Source: Coffea arabica (taxonomy: Eukaryota; Streptophyta; Magnoliopsida; Gentianales; Rubiaceae). From it: DNA of 64,000 nucleotides. Position 1 is the first letter of the stretch. Every line of letters starts with the position of its first letter. The notes beneath the pieces were generated by a model, which searched no databases, was not told the origin of the DNA, and saw only the letters and a list, made by a program, of their open reading frames with translations. Of the stretch, positions 63,561 through 64,000 are shown one piece after another. The position numbers and the translations under genes are program-made. The stretch lies in NCBI RefSeq assembly GCF_036785885.1, contig NC_092316.1, forward strand, positions 50,353,001-50,417,000, written 5' to 3'.

Positions 63561-64000
63561 AGCGTGGGATCCTGAGTAGTTAAAGACCACAAATCGTAAA
63601 GGTAAAACATGTGGAAACCTGGGATGATACAGTTGTGTAATTTATACTTCAAAGTGGAAGGACCTTACTTGTGGTTGTTTTTGGTGTACACTATGACGCT
63701 TTTGTGTATAGTAAGTAAAAAAGTTCAGCGTGATAGAAGTGTTATGTAAAATTGTATGTGATCATCGAAACAGGAGATGGGAAAGGAGGGGGAAATCTTG
63801 CGGCACAACTGCTTGATAAAATGTGTGAATGGGTTTGGGATTTCGTAGGCGTAAAAATGGGTGTAGATGCTGAATTACAAAATGCTAAGTAGATAGTACA
63901 ATGCGTTGAGCGTATCATACACTGCGAAACTAAATAGTGACAAGATAATTCAGTGCAATGAAGGGTAATATAGCACGTTGGCTAAAAATTATGTTATGTA

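Noticed and set aside
63318..63652. Overlapping K/E-rich plus frame and serine/leucine-rich minus frames
   Set aside because: No domain on either strand; they shadow each other, and neither could be chosen as coding.

Overview
This is an AT-rich stretch of nuclear DNA from a flowering plant, almost certainly a eudicot and possibly an asterid; the species cannot be named from the sequence alone. The reasons are intron-containing plant gene families (2-oxoglutarate dioxygenase, CYP81-type P450, sesquiterpene synthase, LRR receptor-like kinase, CLASSY-like SNF2), plant Copia and Gypsy LTR elements primed by initiator tRNA-Met, PIF/Harbinger, MULE, hAT and Stowaway elements, a tRNA-derived SINE and a fragment of plastid rps14.

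Only one host gene looks intact: a three-exon 2-oxoglutarate/Fe(II) dioxygenase at 31390-33290 (+), 322 aa, with all catalytic residues. The other gene-like material is broken: a CLASSY-like N-terminal coding region (5161-10470) with stops and a 3.9 kb solo LTR inside an exon, a terpene synthase remnant (59106-59890), an LRR-RLK fragment inside a Harbinger element, and a CYP81 fragment inside a Pack-MULE.

Layout. 1-2575: 5' part of a minus-strand Copia element (LTR, primer site, open gag) sitting against a LINE reverse-transcriptase fragment (2576-2925). 5161-10470: CLASSY-like pseudogene split by solo LTR A. 11480-15840: palindromic tandem repeats, plastid rps14 fragment, a GC-rich patch, then the 3' end of a Gypsy element with its 3' LTR. 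16340-26142: a complete but non-coding Copia-type element (5-bp target duplication AGTAT), which contains a nested 3.6 kb Harbinger element and, in its own leader, a tandem array of hairpins with an invariant loop and changing stems. 26148-31389: mostly unannotatable intergenic DNA leading to the dioxygenase promoter. 33722-39196: MITEs and a Gypsy LTR remnant. 39491-47896: an 8.4 kb PIF/Harbinger element with decayed transposase and Myb/SANT genes. 48.3-51.5 kb: hAT-like MITE, SINE, Pack-MULE. 52.1-56.1 kb: a terminal-inverted-repeat element split by solo LTR B, of the same family as solo LTR A. 56.5-62.6 kb: repeats, four kinds of MITE and the terpene synthase remnant. The last 1 kb is locally GC-richer and may be the 5' end of a gene outside the window.

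The window is best read as a transposon graveyard with clear nesting and exact target-site duplications around one live-looking specialised-metabolism gene. The most unusual signals are the hairpin array (24199-24900), the Pack-MULE that captured a P450 3' exon, the solo LTR that split a gene of a transposon-silencing family, and an array of CGGACGTCCG palindromes upstream of a Copia LTR TATA box.
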